Origin: Acidobacteriota bacterium
GTDB taxonomy: Bacteria; Acidobacteriota; Vicinamibacteria; Fen-336
Length of the DNA stretch: 32,040 bases
Reading direction: 5' to 3'
NCBI GenBank assembly: GCA_022340545.1
Contig: JAJDNV010000099.1
Span: 1-32,040, forward strand
The notes beneath the pieces are model-generated. The model ran no database searches. It saw only the letters and a list, made by a program, of their open reading frames with translations, and was not told the DNA's origin. Positions 21,768 through 32,040 of this stretch are shown here, piece by piece (positions within the stretch are counted from its first letter, which is position 1; each line of letters opens with the position of its first letter). The translations under genes were made by a program, and so were the position numbers.

Positions 21768-22601
21768 CTAGCTCCTCAGGCCGAAGCGCACGGTCACCGT
21801 CAGCAGGACGGGCACCGGGACCCCGTCCATGAGCGTCGGGGTATAGACCCACTCCTTGACCGCGTCCACCGCGGCCTGCTCGAGTAGGGGGATCCCCCGG
21901 AGCACCTTGACCTCGGCCACCCGGCCCTGGGGGCTGATGACGCACTCGAGGATCACGACACCCTCGACCCCGGCGTTGCGGGCCGCATCGGGGTAGACGG
22001 GAGCGAATCCCTTGAGCTTCTGGGGCTCCCGGACCAGTCCGCCCGCGCGGAGCGGTTTGAGGGTCGGGGCGGGGGGCGCCTCCGGCAGCCCGCCGATGAT
22101 CCCGCCCACGACGCCTCCGGGCACGCCGCCCTCCACGCCGCCGGAGACTCCTCCTTCGATGCCGAGGTCGAGTCCGGCCTCCGGGATGATCTCGGCCGGT
22201 GCCTCGATCGGGGCGACGAACCCGTCCGCCCGCTCGACCAGGGGTGCGGCCGGCACCTGGGCCGCGGCCCGGGCCGCGGGGGCGGGCGGCGGTGGAGGCG
22301 GCGGGGGCGGCGCCAGCTCCAAGGGGGTCACGAAGAAGGCGCGGACCGCCGCGGTCTCCGGCAATGACGTGTCCATCCAGAGCGGCAGGGCCACGACCGC
22401 GCCCACGAGGGCGACGTGGGCGCCGATGGAGGCGGCGGTGCCCAGCGGGCTCCGCTGCCGCCGGACGTCCGAGACGAGCTCGTCCAGGGTACGGATCCTG
22501 AGATCGGGCTCAGGGGACGGAGCCTGGGTCTCGATGGCCTTCGGTTCCTCTCGCGGCCGCAGGCCCTCCGCGTGAACCAGCTCCGGTGACGTCGACGACA
22601 T
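21768..22601 (-). CDS. tonB: TonB family energy transducer
   Basis: TonB couples the inner-membrane proton gradient to outer-membrane receptors. The 277-residue protein has a 52-residue cytoplasmic N-terminus, longer than usual, a membrane helix at about 54-76, and a Pro run (98-107). A Gly-rich periplasmic section (144-171, repeated GGV/GGI) follows. The C-terminal TonB domain is about 190-277 (YPDAARNAGVEGVVILECVI, VKEWVYTPTLMDGVPVPV). No ExbB/ExbD genes are nearby. The start has GGGAGGAG upstream. It is divergent from the RND operon across 395 bp. Confidence 0.92.
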   Translation of the reverse strand: MSSTSPELVHAEGLRPREEPKAIETQAPSPEPDLRIRTLDELVSDVRRQRSPLGTAASIGAHVALVGAVVALPLWMDTSLPETAAVRAFFVTPLELAPPPPPPPPPAPAARAAAQVPAAPLVERADGFVAPIEAPAEIIPEAGLDLGIEGGVSGGVEGGVPGGVVGGIIGGLPEAPPAPTLKPLRAGGLVREPQKLKGFAPVYPDAARNAGVEGVVILECVISPQGRVAEVKVLRGIPLLEQAAVDAVKEWVYTPTLMDGVPVPVLLTVTVRFGLRS

Positions 22602-22996
22602 GGCCGTGACTCCTCCCTTCCTTCCGGACAGCCCTGAACGGGTTTCCTGTCACAGAGACTCTCCAATGAGATACGCAGCGCGTGAGGCGATGGTGCGACG
22701 AGAACACTTCCGTGAGATGGCGGTGAGCGGCAAAGCCCGCGAAGTCAAGACCTTGGAGGGATGTCATCGTTTGTGACACTCCCGATCGATCACCGTATCT
22801 CCAGCGTGGGGTCAGATAAAGGGCCGGCGGCGACCCAGCTCCGGGATCCTTGCGTGTGCGAAAAGAACGGTTTGGACGAATTGTCATATTCCGTCGAAGG
22901 TCTGTCGTGAGCTTCCGGAACTCCAGCCGCCCCAACCACGTACGAACTGTTGAGCGCGCCGCCAGCCGTGGTGGTGCCCAGAACTCGGGGGGCGGA
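22602..22996. other. Intergenic region between divergent tonB and RND operon
   Basis: These 395 bases carry no gene I can support. The stretch 22856-22925 is visibly less GC-rich than its surroundings. TGT-CATATT at 22882-22890 could be an extended -10 for the RND operon with a leader of about 100 bases, but it has no -35. The adaptor frame is open to an ATG at 22850, whose extra N-terminal 49 residues are basic and not signal-like, so I treat that part as leader. Confidence 0.5.
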
Positions 22997-24157
22997 ATGA
23001 GCCACAACACGACACGACGCGAGCCAAGAAGCCGCTGGCTCTGGGCCCTGGGCCTCGTGGCCTCGCTGGCTGCGTACGGCGGCACCGTGGGCTGCACCGT
23101 CGGCAACACTGACGCCAAGACCTTCGACACCGGCGCCACCGACGATAACCGCAAGGAAGAGGCGGTCCCGGTCGAGGTGGCGGCCCTCGGGCACGGCGAG
23201 ATCGAGGCGGTCCTGCGCCTCTCGTCCAACCTGGAGGCCGAGCGGGAGGTCCAGGTCTTTGCCGAGGCACCTCGGAGGGTCACCCGCCTCCTCGTCGAGG
23301 AGGGAGACGCCGTTCGCAAGGGACAGCAGCTCATCCAGCTTCAGGACGAGGAGCAGCGCAGCGCGGTGGCCAAGGCCGAGATCGAGCTCAAGGAGAGCCA
23401 GCAGGACTGGGAGCGGACGAAGGAGCTCCACGAGCAGAAGCTCGTGACCGAGGAGACCTTCGCCGAGGCCGGCTACACCGTGGAGCGGAACGAGCTCGCG
23501 CTGGCCGATGCCCGCCGTGAGCTCAGCTACACCCAGGTGCGGGCCCCCATCGCCGGCGTCGTCACCGAGCGGCTGGTGAACCTCGGTGACCACGTCACCG
23601 AGAACCAGGCGCTCTTCCGCATCGTGGACTTCGACTCCATCGTGGCCCGGATCTACGTGCCGGAGAAGGACATGATCCGTCTCGAGACCGGCCAGCCCGC
23701 GCGGCTGCGGGCGGACGCCCTCGGGGGGCGGACCTTCAACGGATCGATCGACCGCATCTCGCCAGTGGTGGACCCCGCCACCGGGACCGTCAAGGTGACA
23801 GTGGCCACGCCCCGCCAGGAAGGTCTCCGGCCCGGGATGTACGTCGAGGTCGAGCTCGTCACCGCCGTCCACGAAGAGGCCCTCCTGGTGCCCAAGCGTG
23901 CGCTGGTCTACGACAACGACCAGATGTTCGTCTTCCGTCTGAGGAAGGACGAGAACCGCCGGGTGGAGCGTCTCCGCTTGAAGCCGCTGCTGGAGAACGC
24001 GGACTTCATCGAGCCTGCCGGTGGCGTCGAAGCGGGCGACCAGCTGGTCGTCGCCGGGCAATCGGGACTCAAGGACAACGGCCTGGTTCGCCTTCCCGGT
24101 GACCCCGAGGAGACTGAGGACGAGGGCGAGCCCGAGCCCGGTGGCCGGGCCGACTGA
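22997..24157 (+). CDS. RND efflux periplasmic adaptor (membrane fusion protein), probable lipoprotein
   Basis: The 386-residue adaptor links RND pumps to an outer-membrane channel. Its N-terminus has a hydrophobic stretch ending in GTVGC (Cys33), a possible but atypical lipobox with Thr at -3. Then follow a first beta-barrel/lipoyl half (about 57-118, with AEREVQVFAEAPRRVTRLLV and VRKGQQLIQL), an alpha-hairpin (about 119-176), the second lipoyl half with VRAPIAGVVTERL (181-193), a beta-barrel (GQPARLRADAL, DPATGTVKVTV) and a membrane-proximal domain. The tail is acidic. ATG 22997 is chosen because it directly precedes the basic n-region and signal core. It is first in an operon with two permeases. 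Confidence 0.93.
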   Translation: MSHNTTRREPRSRWLWALGLVASLAAYGGTVGCTVGNTDAKTFDTGATDDNRKEEAVPVEVAALGHGEIEAVLRLSSNLEAEREVQVFAEAPRRVTRLLVEEGDAVRKGQQLIQLQDEEQRSAVAKAEIELKESQQDWERTKELHEQKLVTEETFAEAGYTVERNELALADARRELSYTQVRAPIAGVVTERLVNLGDHVTENQALFRIVDFDSIVARIYVPEKDMIRLETGQPARLRADALGGRTFNGSIDRISPVVDPATGTVKVTVATPRQEGLRPGMYVEVELVTAVHEEALLVPKRALVYDNDQMFVFRLRKDENRRVERLRLKPLLENADFIEPAGGVEAGDQLVVAGQSGLKDNGLVRLPGDPEETEDEGEPEPGGRAD

Positions 24158-24205
24158 CGTCCCGCTCCCTGTCGCCCTCATCCAGAACGTTCCGGAGTGA
24201 CATCA

Positions 24206-27696
<3,491 letters not shown>

Positions 27697-27700
<4 letters not shown>

Positions 27701-30700
27701 GTGGCCGGAGCAACCTCGAGGAGACGCTCCCACGCTTCTCGCTTCAACGTCGCATCACCGTGCTGGTCCTCCTCGCCTCCCTCGTGGTGGTGGGCGCGGT
27801 GGCCACCGTCGGCATCCCCCTGGAGCTGATTCCGAGCGGCTTCACTCCTCCCTTCCTGGCGGTGAGCGTCCCCTGGGCCGACGCCCCCGCCCAGGACATG
27901 CTCGAGAGGATCATCTTGCCCCTCGAGGAGGAGCTCAGCACCGTCCGCGGCCTCGACCGCATGTTCTCCTACTCGACCATCGGATACGGCCGGGTCTTCA
28001 TGAACCTGAAGAGCGGCACCGACATGGACGTGGCCTACCGGGAGGTCCGCGATCGTGTCGAGCGGGCCCGGGCCCGCTTCCCCGAGGACGCCGACCGCGT
28101 CTACATCCGCAAGGAGGACCTGTCCGGCGTCCCGGTCTTCGTGATGGGCCTGGCCGTCAACCCCGACATCGCCGACCCCTACAACCTCATCCAGAACGAG
28201 GTCGTCATGCGCCTCGAGCGGCTCGACGGGGTGGCCTCCGTCGAGGTCAACGGGATCCTCGAGAAGGAGATCTTCATCGAGCTCGACCGGGAGCGCACCG
28301 AGTCCAGCGGCATCAACGTCTACCAGGTCGCCCAGCAGCTCGGGGGCGACAACTTCACCATGGCGTCGGGGGATGTGCGCTACGGGGACTCCAAGCTGCT
28401 GCTGCGCTCGGTGGCCCGCTACCGGGACCTCGACCAGATCCGGGATCTCCGGGTCGGGCCCCAGGTCCGGGTGCGCGACATCGCCGAGGTCAGCTACAAG
28501 CCGCCGGAGCAGAAGTTCGCGGTCCGGGCCAACTCCCGCCCGGCGGTGGCCCTGGTGGTCTTCAAGGAAGGGCAGGCCAATACCCTGGAGGTGGCGGAGC
28601 GGGTCCGCGAGGAGATGGAGCGGTTCCGGGGAATGGCGCGCCTGCAGGACATCCTCTTCGTGGCCCTGTTCGACCAGGGACAGGTGATCCTGGAGTCCCT
28701 CAACACCCTCCTGGCCAGCGGACGGATCGGAGCCCTCTTCGCCGCGCTCGTCCTCTTCTTCTTCCTGCGCCGCCTGCGCCTCACCGCGATCATCACGCTC
28801 TCCATTCCCCTGAGCCTCCTCATCGCCCTCACCGTGATGTTCTTCGCCGGGGAGTCGCTCAACATCCTGACCCTGCTCGGGCTGATGATCTCCGTCGGCC
28901 TCCTCGTGGACAACTCCGTCGTGGTGGCGGAGAACATCCACCGCCTCCACCGAGCCGGCTACTCGCGCCGGGACGCGGCGATCAAGGGGACGGGGGAGAT
29001 CGCCCTCGCCATCACCACCGCCACCCTGACCACGGTCGTCGTCTTCCTGCCGGTCTCCCTCGTCGAGGGGGAGGCGCAGTTCTTCCTCCTGCGGCTCTCG
29101 CTTCCCATCTCGGTGGCGCTTCTGGCCTCGCTCCTGGTGGCCGGGGTCTTCGTGCCCCTGAGCGTCTACCTCACCCTGAGGAACGGCCGGCAACCGGGCC
29201 CGGCCCGGCGACGATACGAGGCGGCGATGGGGGTGCTGGAAAGGGCCTACGACGCCAGCCTGGGCCGGATCAACCATCTCTACACGAGGCTCCTCGCCCT
29301 CTTCCTTCGGAGGCGCCTCGATCTGGTGATGGGCCTGCTGGTCATCTTCGGCCTCACGGTGGCGGTCGCCTTCCAGAAGGTCGAGGTCGTCGACAGCCAG
29401 GAGGAGGAGCGCTCCGGCTTCGAGATCGACGTCCGACTCCCGCAGAGCACGACCTTCGAGGAGGCCGGGGCGTTCTTCCTGGAGTGCGAGAAGATCGTGG
29501 AGACGAGCGCCGAGGAGCTGGGTCTTTCGGGCTGGTTCATCTTCCACCGACCGACCTACGGAGAGGTCCAGGGCTTCTTCAACAACCCACGCACCACCGA
29601 CTTCTCTCCTCGCGAGGTGACCGAGAAGATCCTCGAGAGGCTCCCGAAGAAACCGGGCGTGCGGTACTTCACCGGCCAGGAGGGCGACCAGGAGGAGGAG
29701 GGCGATCAGGTGCAGGTGGTGCGCCTCTTCGGCGACGACGCCGATCTGCTGGACACGACCGCGGAGTCGCTCGAGAAGCTCTTCGTCCAGGTTCCCGGGG
29801 TCCTCGGCCTCAAGGCGTCCGGTGATCCCGCTCCCAACGAGGTCGGACTCGTGATCGACCGCGAGCGGGCCCAGGCCCAGAACATCAACCCCGAGATCGT
29901 GGCCGGCGTGGTGGGGTACGCGCTGCGGGGACAAGAGCTCAGCCGCTACCGCACCGGGGACAGAGACATACCCGTGCGGGTCCGCTTCAAGGAAGAGGAC
30001 CGCAAGACCCTGCAGCAGCTCCGCAACTTCTACGTCCCCGCCGGGCAGGACGGTGGCTTCGTTCCCCTCTCGGCGGTGGCCGACGTCAGCTTCCTCGCCG
30101 GGAGGCAGCGCATCTTTCGCGAGGACAAGCGCACCACCCGGACGATCACCCTCGAGCTCGAGGAGGGGGAGGAGGATGCGGCCCGCGCCCGCATCGTCAT
30201 GCTGCAGAACACGCTCGAGCTGCCGGAGGGCGTGCGCTTCGGCGACATGCGCGACACCTCGAGCTCCGACGAGGACCTGGCCGCGCTCCAGTTCGCGGCC
30301 AGCCTGTCCGTCGTCTTCATCTACCTCCTGATGGGCTTCCTCTTCGAGAGCTTCATCCTCCCGCTGTCGATCATCTGCACGATCCCCCTGGCCGGGATCG
30401 GCGTGGGGTGGATCCACTACGCTCTGGGCTACAACCTCGACTTCCTCGGGATCGTGGGGATCGTGCTCCTGATCGGCGTGGTCGTGAACAACGGGATCGT
30501 GCTCATCGACTACACGAACCGTCTGCGGGCGGATGGCCGCGAGCGGGGCGAGGCCCTGCTCCTGGCTGCGGAGCGGCGGTTTCGCCCGATCATGATGACC
30601 GCCTTCACCACCATCTGCGGCATGGTGCCGGTGACGCTCAGCGGGGCCAACAGCATCGGGCTCAGCTACACGAGCTTCGGCCTGACCCTGATCGGCGGCC

Positions 30701-30837
30701 TCACCACCGCGACCCTCCTCACCCTGCTGGTCGTCCCTGTGTTCTACACGTTCTTCGACGACGCCCAGCTCGTGACGCTGCGGACCCTCCGCCACGCGCT
30801 CGGGACGACACCCGGGGCCGAACGGGCCGGGGCCTGA
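27697..30837 (+). CDS. RND efflux permease, second subunit
   Basis: This 1,046-residue RND permease has the usual length and no extra hydrophobic block. TM1 lies near 19-40. The TM4 motif is VGLLVDNSVVVAENIHR (Asp405 kept, second Asp replaced by Asn). TM10 has GVVVNNGIVLIDYTNRL, again with Asn for AcrB Lys940. Its GTG start overlaps the stop of the preceding permease (GTGA), so the two are translationally coupled. Two unlike permeases behind one adaptor recall MdtBC, which works as a heterotrimer; that this pair does so is inference. An acidic loop GQEGDQEEEGDQ (about 662-673) interrupts a periplasmic domain. No outer-membrane channel gene follows. Confidence 0.93.
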
Positions 30838-30916
30838 GAGAGGAGCTCCTCCGCGTCTGGCCCGAGCGTTTCGCTCGCACCCATGGGCCCTGGCGCCTCG
30901 CTTCGTCCGGGAGGAG

Positions 30917-30940
30917 CCAAAGAACGCAACGTCTCTTTGG
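30917..30940 (+). terminator. Stem-loop behind the RND operon
   Basis: CCAAAGA (30917-30923) pairs with TCTTTGG (30934-30940), and inside it ACG pairs with CGT across a 3-nt loop with one bulged C, giving about ten base pairs. It lies 80 bases behind the second permease and 70 before the next gene. No U-tract follows, so it may end, stabilise or attenuate transcription; the type label is tentative. Confidence 0.35.
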
Positions 30941-30965
30941 ATGGCGGAGCCACGTCCCTTTCGGC

Positions 30966-30971
30966 TATCAT
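30966..30971 (+). promoter_or_regulatory. Candidate -10 (TATCAT) for the DJ-1-like lipoprotein gene
   Basis: TATCAT matches the -10 consensus in five of six bases and would start RNA about 30 bases before TTG 31008, leaving AAGGGAG inside the leader. The bases 17-18 upstream do not resemble a -35. Confidence 0.35.
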
Positions 30972-31007
30972 CGCGCGCGTGCGGACTCCGACGAAGGGAG
31001 TGACCGA

Positions 31008-31661
31008 TTGAAGACGATGCTGTCGTTGCTTCTCGTCGCCGCGGTGCCGCTCACCGCCTGCTCGGGAACGAAGGAAACGGGAACGCAACCCCCGGTCGCG
31101 TCATCATGTGGGCCCTCCGACTCGAGGTCTTGCCGGGTGCTGCTCGTCGTCCCCAACCAGTACTACGCCAAACAGGCACAGCACGTCCCCTCGCAGTTCC
31201 GCGACGCTGGCTATGCCGTGGTCGTGGCCTCCAGGTCGGGAGCAACCGTTCAAGAGTGTGATACCGAAGGCTTCATGCAGGTCGATCTGAGGCTGGCCGA
31301 AGTACGAGTGGCTGACTATGACGCCGTCGTCTACATGGGTGGGTACGGCTGCCGTGACCAATGGCACGACGAAGAAGCCCACCGTGTTGCCCGGGACACG
31401 GTGGCTGAGGGAATCGTGCTGGGGGCGATCGGCTGCGCCCCCACGATCCTGGCCCACGCCGGTGTCCTCGAGGGTAGACAGACCGCCATCTGCACGAGGA
31501 ACGTCCCGGTGAAGCGAGGGGAAGACTACTGCAGAATCGTGCAGGACCTGGGCGCGACCTGCAGCTATGAGCCTCTGGTACGCGATGGGCGCATCGTCAC
31601 CGCGGTGCCGGAATCGAGCGCTTTCGCGCCCGCGATCATCCAAGTCATCAACGAGGGATAG
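31008..31661 (+). CDS. DJ-1/PfpI-superfamily lipoprotein with displaced Cys
   Basis: The 217-residue product starts at TTG 31008, chosen because AAGGGAG lies eight bases upstream; the next ATG (31017) has no site. The signal peptide ends in LTAC (Cys18), a good lipobox, so the protein is a lipoprotein outside the cytoplasm. The mature part is a DJ-1/PfpI-type Rossmann-like domain: CRVLLVVPNQYY (42-53), DYDAVVYMGGYGC (103-115) and GAIGCAPTILAHAGVLEG (139-156). Relatives I recall have AIC(A/I)AP at the nucleophile elbow; here it is AIGCAP, so Cys143 sits one position later. The usual His/Ala after Cys and an N-terminal acidic partner are not evident. Codon use is less GC-biased than in neighbours, which could mean transfer. 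Catalysis is doubtful. Confidence 0.83.
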   Translation: MKTMLSLLLVAAVPLTACSGTKETGTQPPVASSCGPSDSRSCRVLLVVPNQYYAKQAQHVPSQFRDAGYAVVVASRSGATVQECDTEGFMQVDLRLAEVRVADYDAVVYMGGYGCRDQWHDEEAHRVARDTVAEGIVLGAIGCAPTILAHAGVLEGRQTAICTRNVPVKRGEDYCRIVQDLGATCSYEPLVRDGRIVTAVPESSAFAPAIIQVINEG

Positions 31662-31844
31662 CGGCACCGCGGAGGTGAGGCAGCGGCCCAGGCCTCGCTC
31701 GTCGTCGGTTTGGCCCACTCCCAGGAGAAGGAGGCGCCGGAGGATCGCTCCTTCGTGTGCTCGAGTGAGAGGCGAGCCCTCCTCGCGGAGAGGTTCGCCT
31801 CGTCCTCAACTGGGATCAGGCTCTGTGCCGTTGACGAACACGCA

Positions 31845-31873
31845 TTGACCGCCAGATCCGGCAACGATAGATT
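31845..31873 (+). promoter_or_regulatory. Sigma70-type promoter before the last, partial gene
   Basis: TTGACC (31845-31850) is followed after exactly 17 bases by TAGATT (31868-31873), matching 5 of 6 and 4 of 6. Transcription would start near 31880, about 15 bases before GTG 31895. The 183 bases between 31662 and 31844 show no gene or clear element. Confidence 0.55.
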
Positions 31874-31894
31874 CGCAATGCTGCTGAGCTGCCA

Positions 31895-32040
31895 GTGCGA
31901 CGTTTTGTCGTCTCGATTCCTGCCCTTCTCGCCGCGGCGATCCTGTGGCTTCTCTGGCCCGCACCAAATCCCCCTCGGCCACCTGAGCAGCGACTCGAGC
32001 TTCCCGTGCCCGTCTTTCTGGGAGGCGCCGGCGGCCCCGC
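31895..32040 (+). CDS. Start of a membrane-anchored or exported protein, cut by window end
   Basis: From GTG 31895 the frame is open to the window end (48 codons). It begins with two Arg followed by a hydrophobic stretch (VVSIPALLAAAILWLLWP, residues 4-21) and then a Pro-rich segment. This reads as a signal anchor or signal peptide. An in-frame stop lies at 31868, within the upstream promoter, which supports this start. No strong ribosome site is seen. The ATG frame from 31878 gives a Ser/Pro/Cys-rich product without such character and is less likely. The function is unknown because most of the gene is outside. Confidence 0.5.
   Translation, partial: MRRFVVSIPALLAAAILWLLWPAPNPPRPPEQRLELPVPVFLGGAGGP

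Noticed and set aside
22066-22200. Gly/Pro repeat DNA inside tonB as a possible CRISPR-like or tandem repeat
   Set aside because: The repetition is codon-level GGV/GGI low complexity typical of TonB linkers; units are short, imperfect and in frame.
30838-30852. Palindrome GAGGAGCTCCTC right after the second RND permease
   Set aside because: No loop space for a useful hairpin beyond four pairs and no flanking signal; likely chance.
31878-32040. ATG-started frame at 31878 as the last gene
   Set aside because: It would begin before or at the predicted transcription start and encodes a Ser/Pro/Cys-rich sequence; the GTG 31895 frame has a clear signal-type N-terminus.

Overview
The window is GC-rich (roughly 70 percent by eye) and densely packed with 24 protein genes. 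I see no tRNA, rRNA, CRISPR array, transposase or phage gene. The content fits a Gram-negative bacterium with an outer membrane: TonB, an OmpP1/FadL-like barrel, an RND adaptor and two RND permeases. The flavour (lidless Hsp70 beside a HEAT protein, Gly-rich TonB, long RND proteins, TAGnnT -10 boxes) suggests Acidobacteriota or a deltaproteobacterial/myxococcal relative. That placement is inference.

Layout. 1-3422 (minus): a PlsC-like acyltransferase cut by the window edge, a phosphohexomutase overlapping it by ATGA, and a five-helix membrane protein. 3545-7865 (plus): a BarA-like hybrid histidine kinase followed after 7 bp by a PlsC acyltransferase with a polytopic membrane tail. 7839-10583 (minus): an MDR reductase and an alpha/beta hydrolase (ATGA overlap), a GNAT acetyltransferase and a stand-alone receiver-domain protein. 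10842-12930: a DinB-fold protein (plus) converging on arsM (minus), which lies downstream of a Cys-rich MarR-type regulator. 12999-19787 (plus): an Hsp70-like chaperone without lid, a membrane-anchored HEAT-repeat protein, ilvA, a HisN-like phosphatase, a small Zn-ribbon protein and a secreted protein. 19800-22601: the outer-membrane barrel (minus), an ACT-like protein (plus) and tonB (minus). 22997-30837 (plus): adaptor plus two different RND permeases, with no TolC-type channel gene. 31008-end (plus): a DJ-1/PfpI-like lipoprotein and the start of a membrane or secreted protein.

How things fit. ArsM and the MarR-type protein look like a small arsenic methylation unit with its own switch: an AT-rich perfect palindrome overlaps a near-consensus promoter (TTGACA-N17-TACAAA). 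The Hsp70 and HEAT genes are probably one two-gene operon. The adaptor and both permeases are one operon for a possibly heteromeric pump, divergent from tonB.

The most striking observations are: (1) the divergent marR/hsp70 promoter region, where the two -35 boxes overlap and the MarR palindrome covers the marR -10; (2) five transcription units whose start codon lies 6-9 nt after a TAnnnn-type -10 box, which implies leaderless mRNAs; (3) the lidless Hsp70/HEAT pair; (4) three copies of an octamer just before the receiver-domain gene; (5) a DJ-1-like lipoprotein whose catalytic Cys appears shifted by one residue; (6) an RND permease with an extra hydrophobic block. Convergent genes here end 0-12 bp apart or overlap, leaving no room for ordinary terminators between them.
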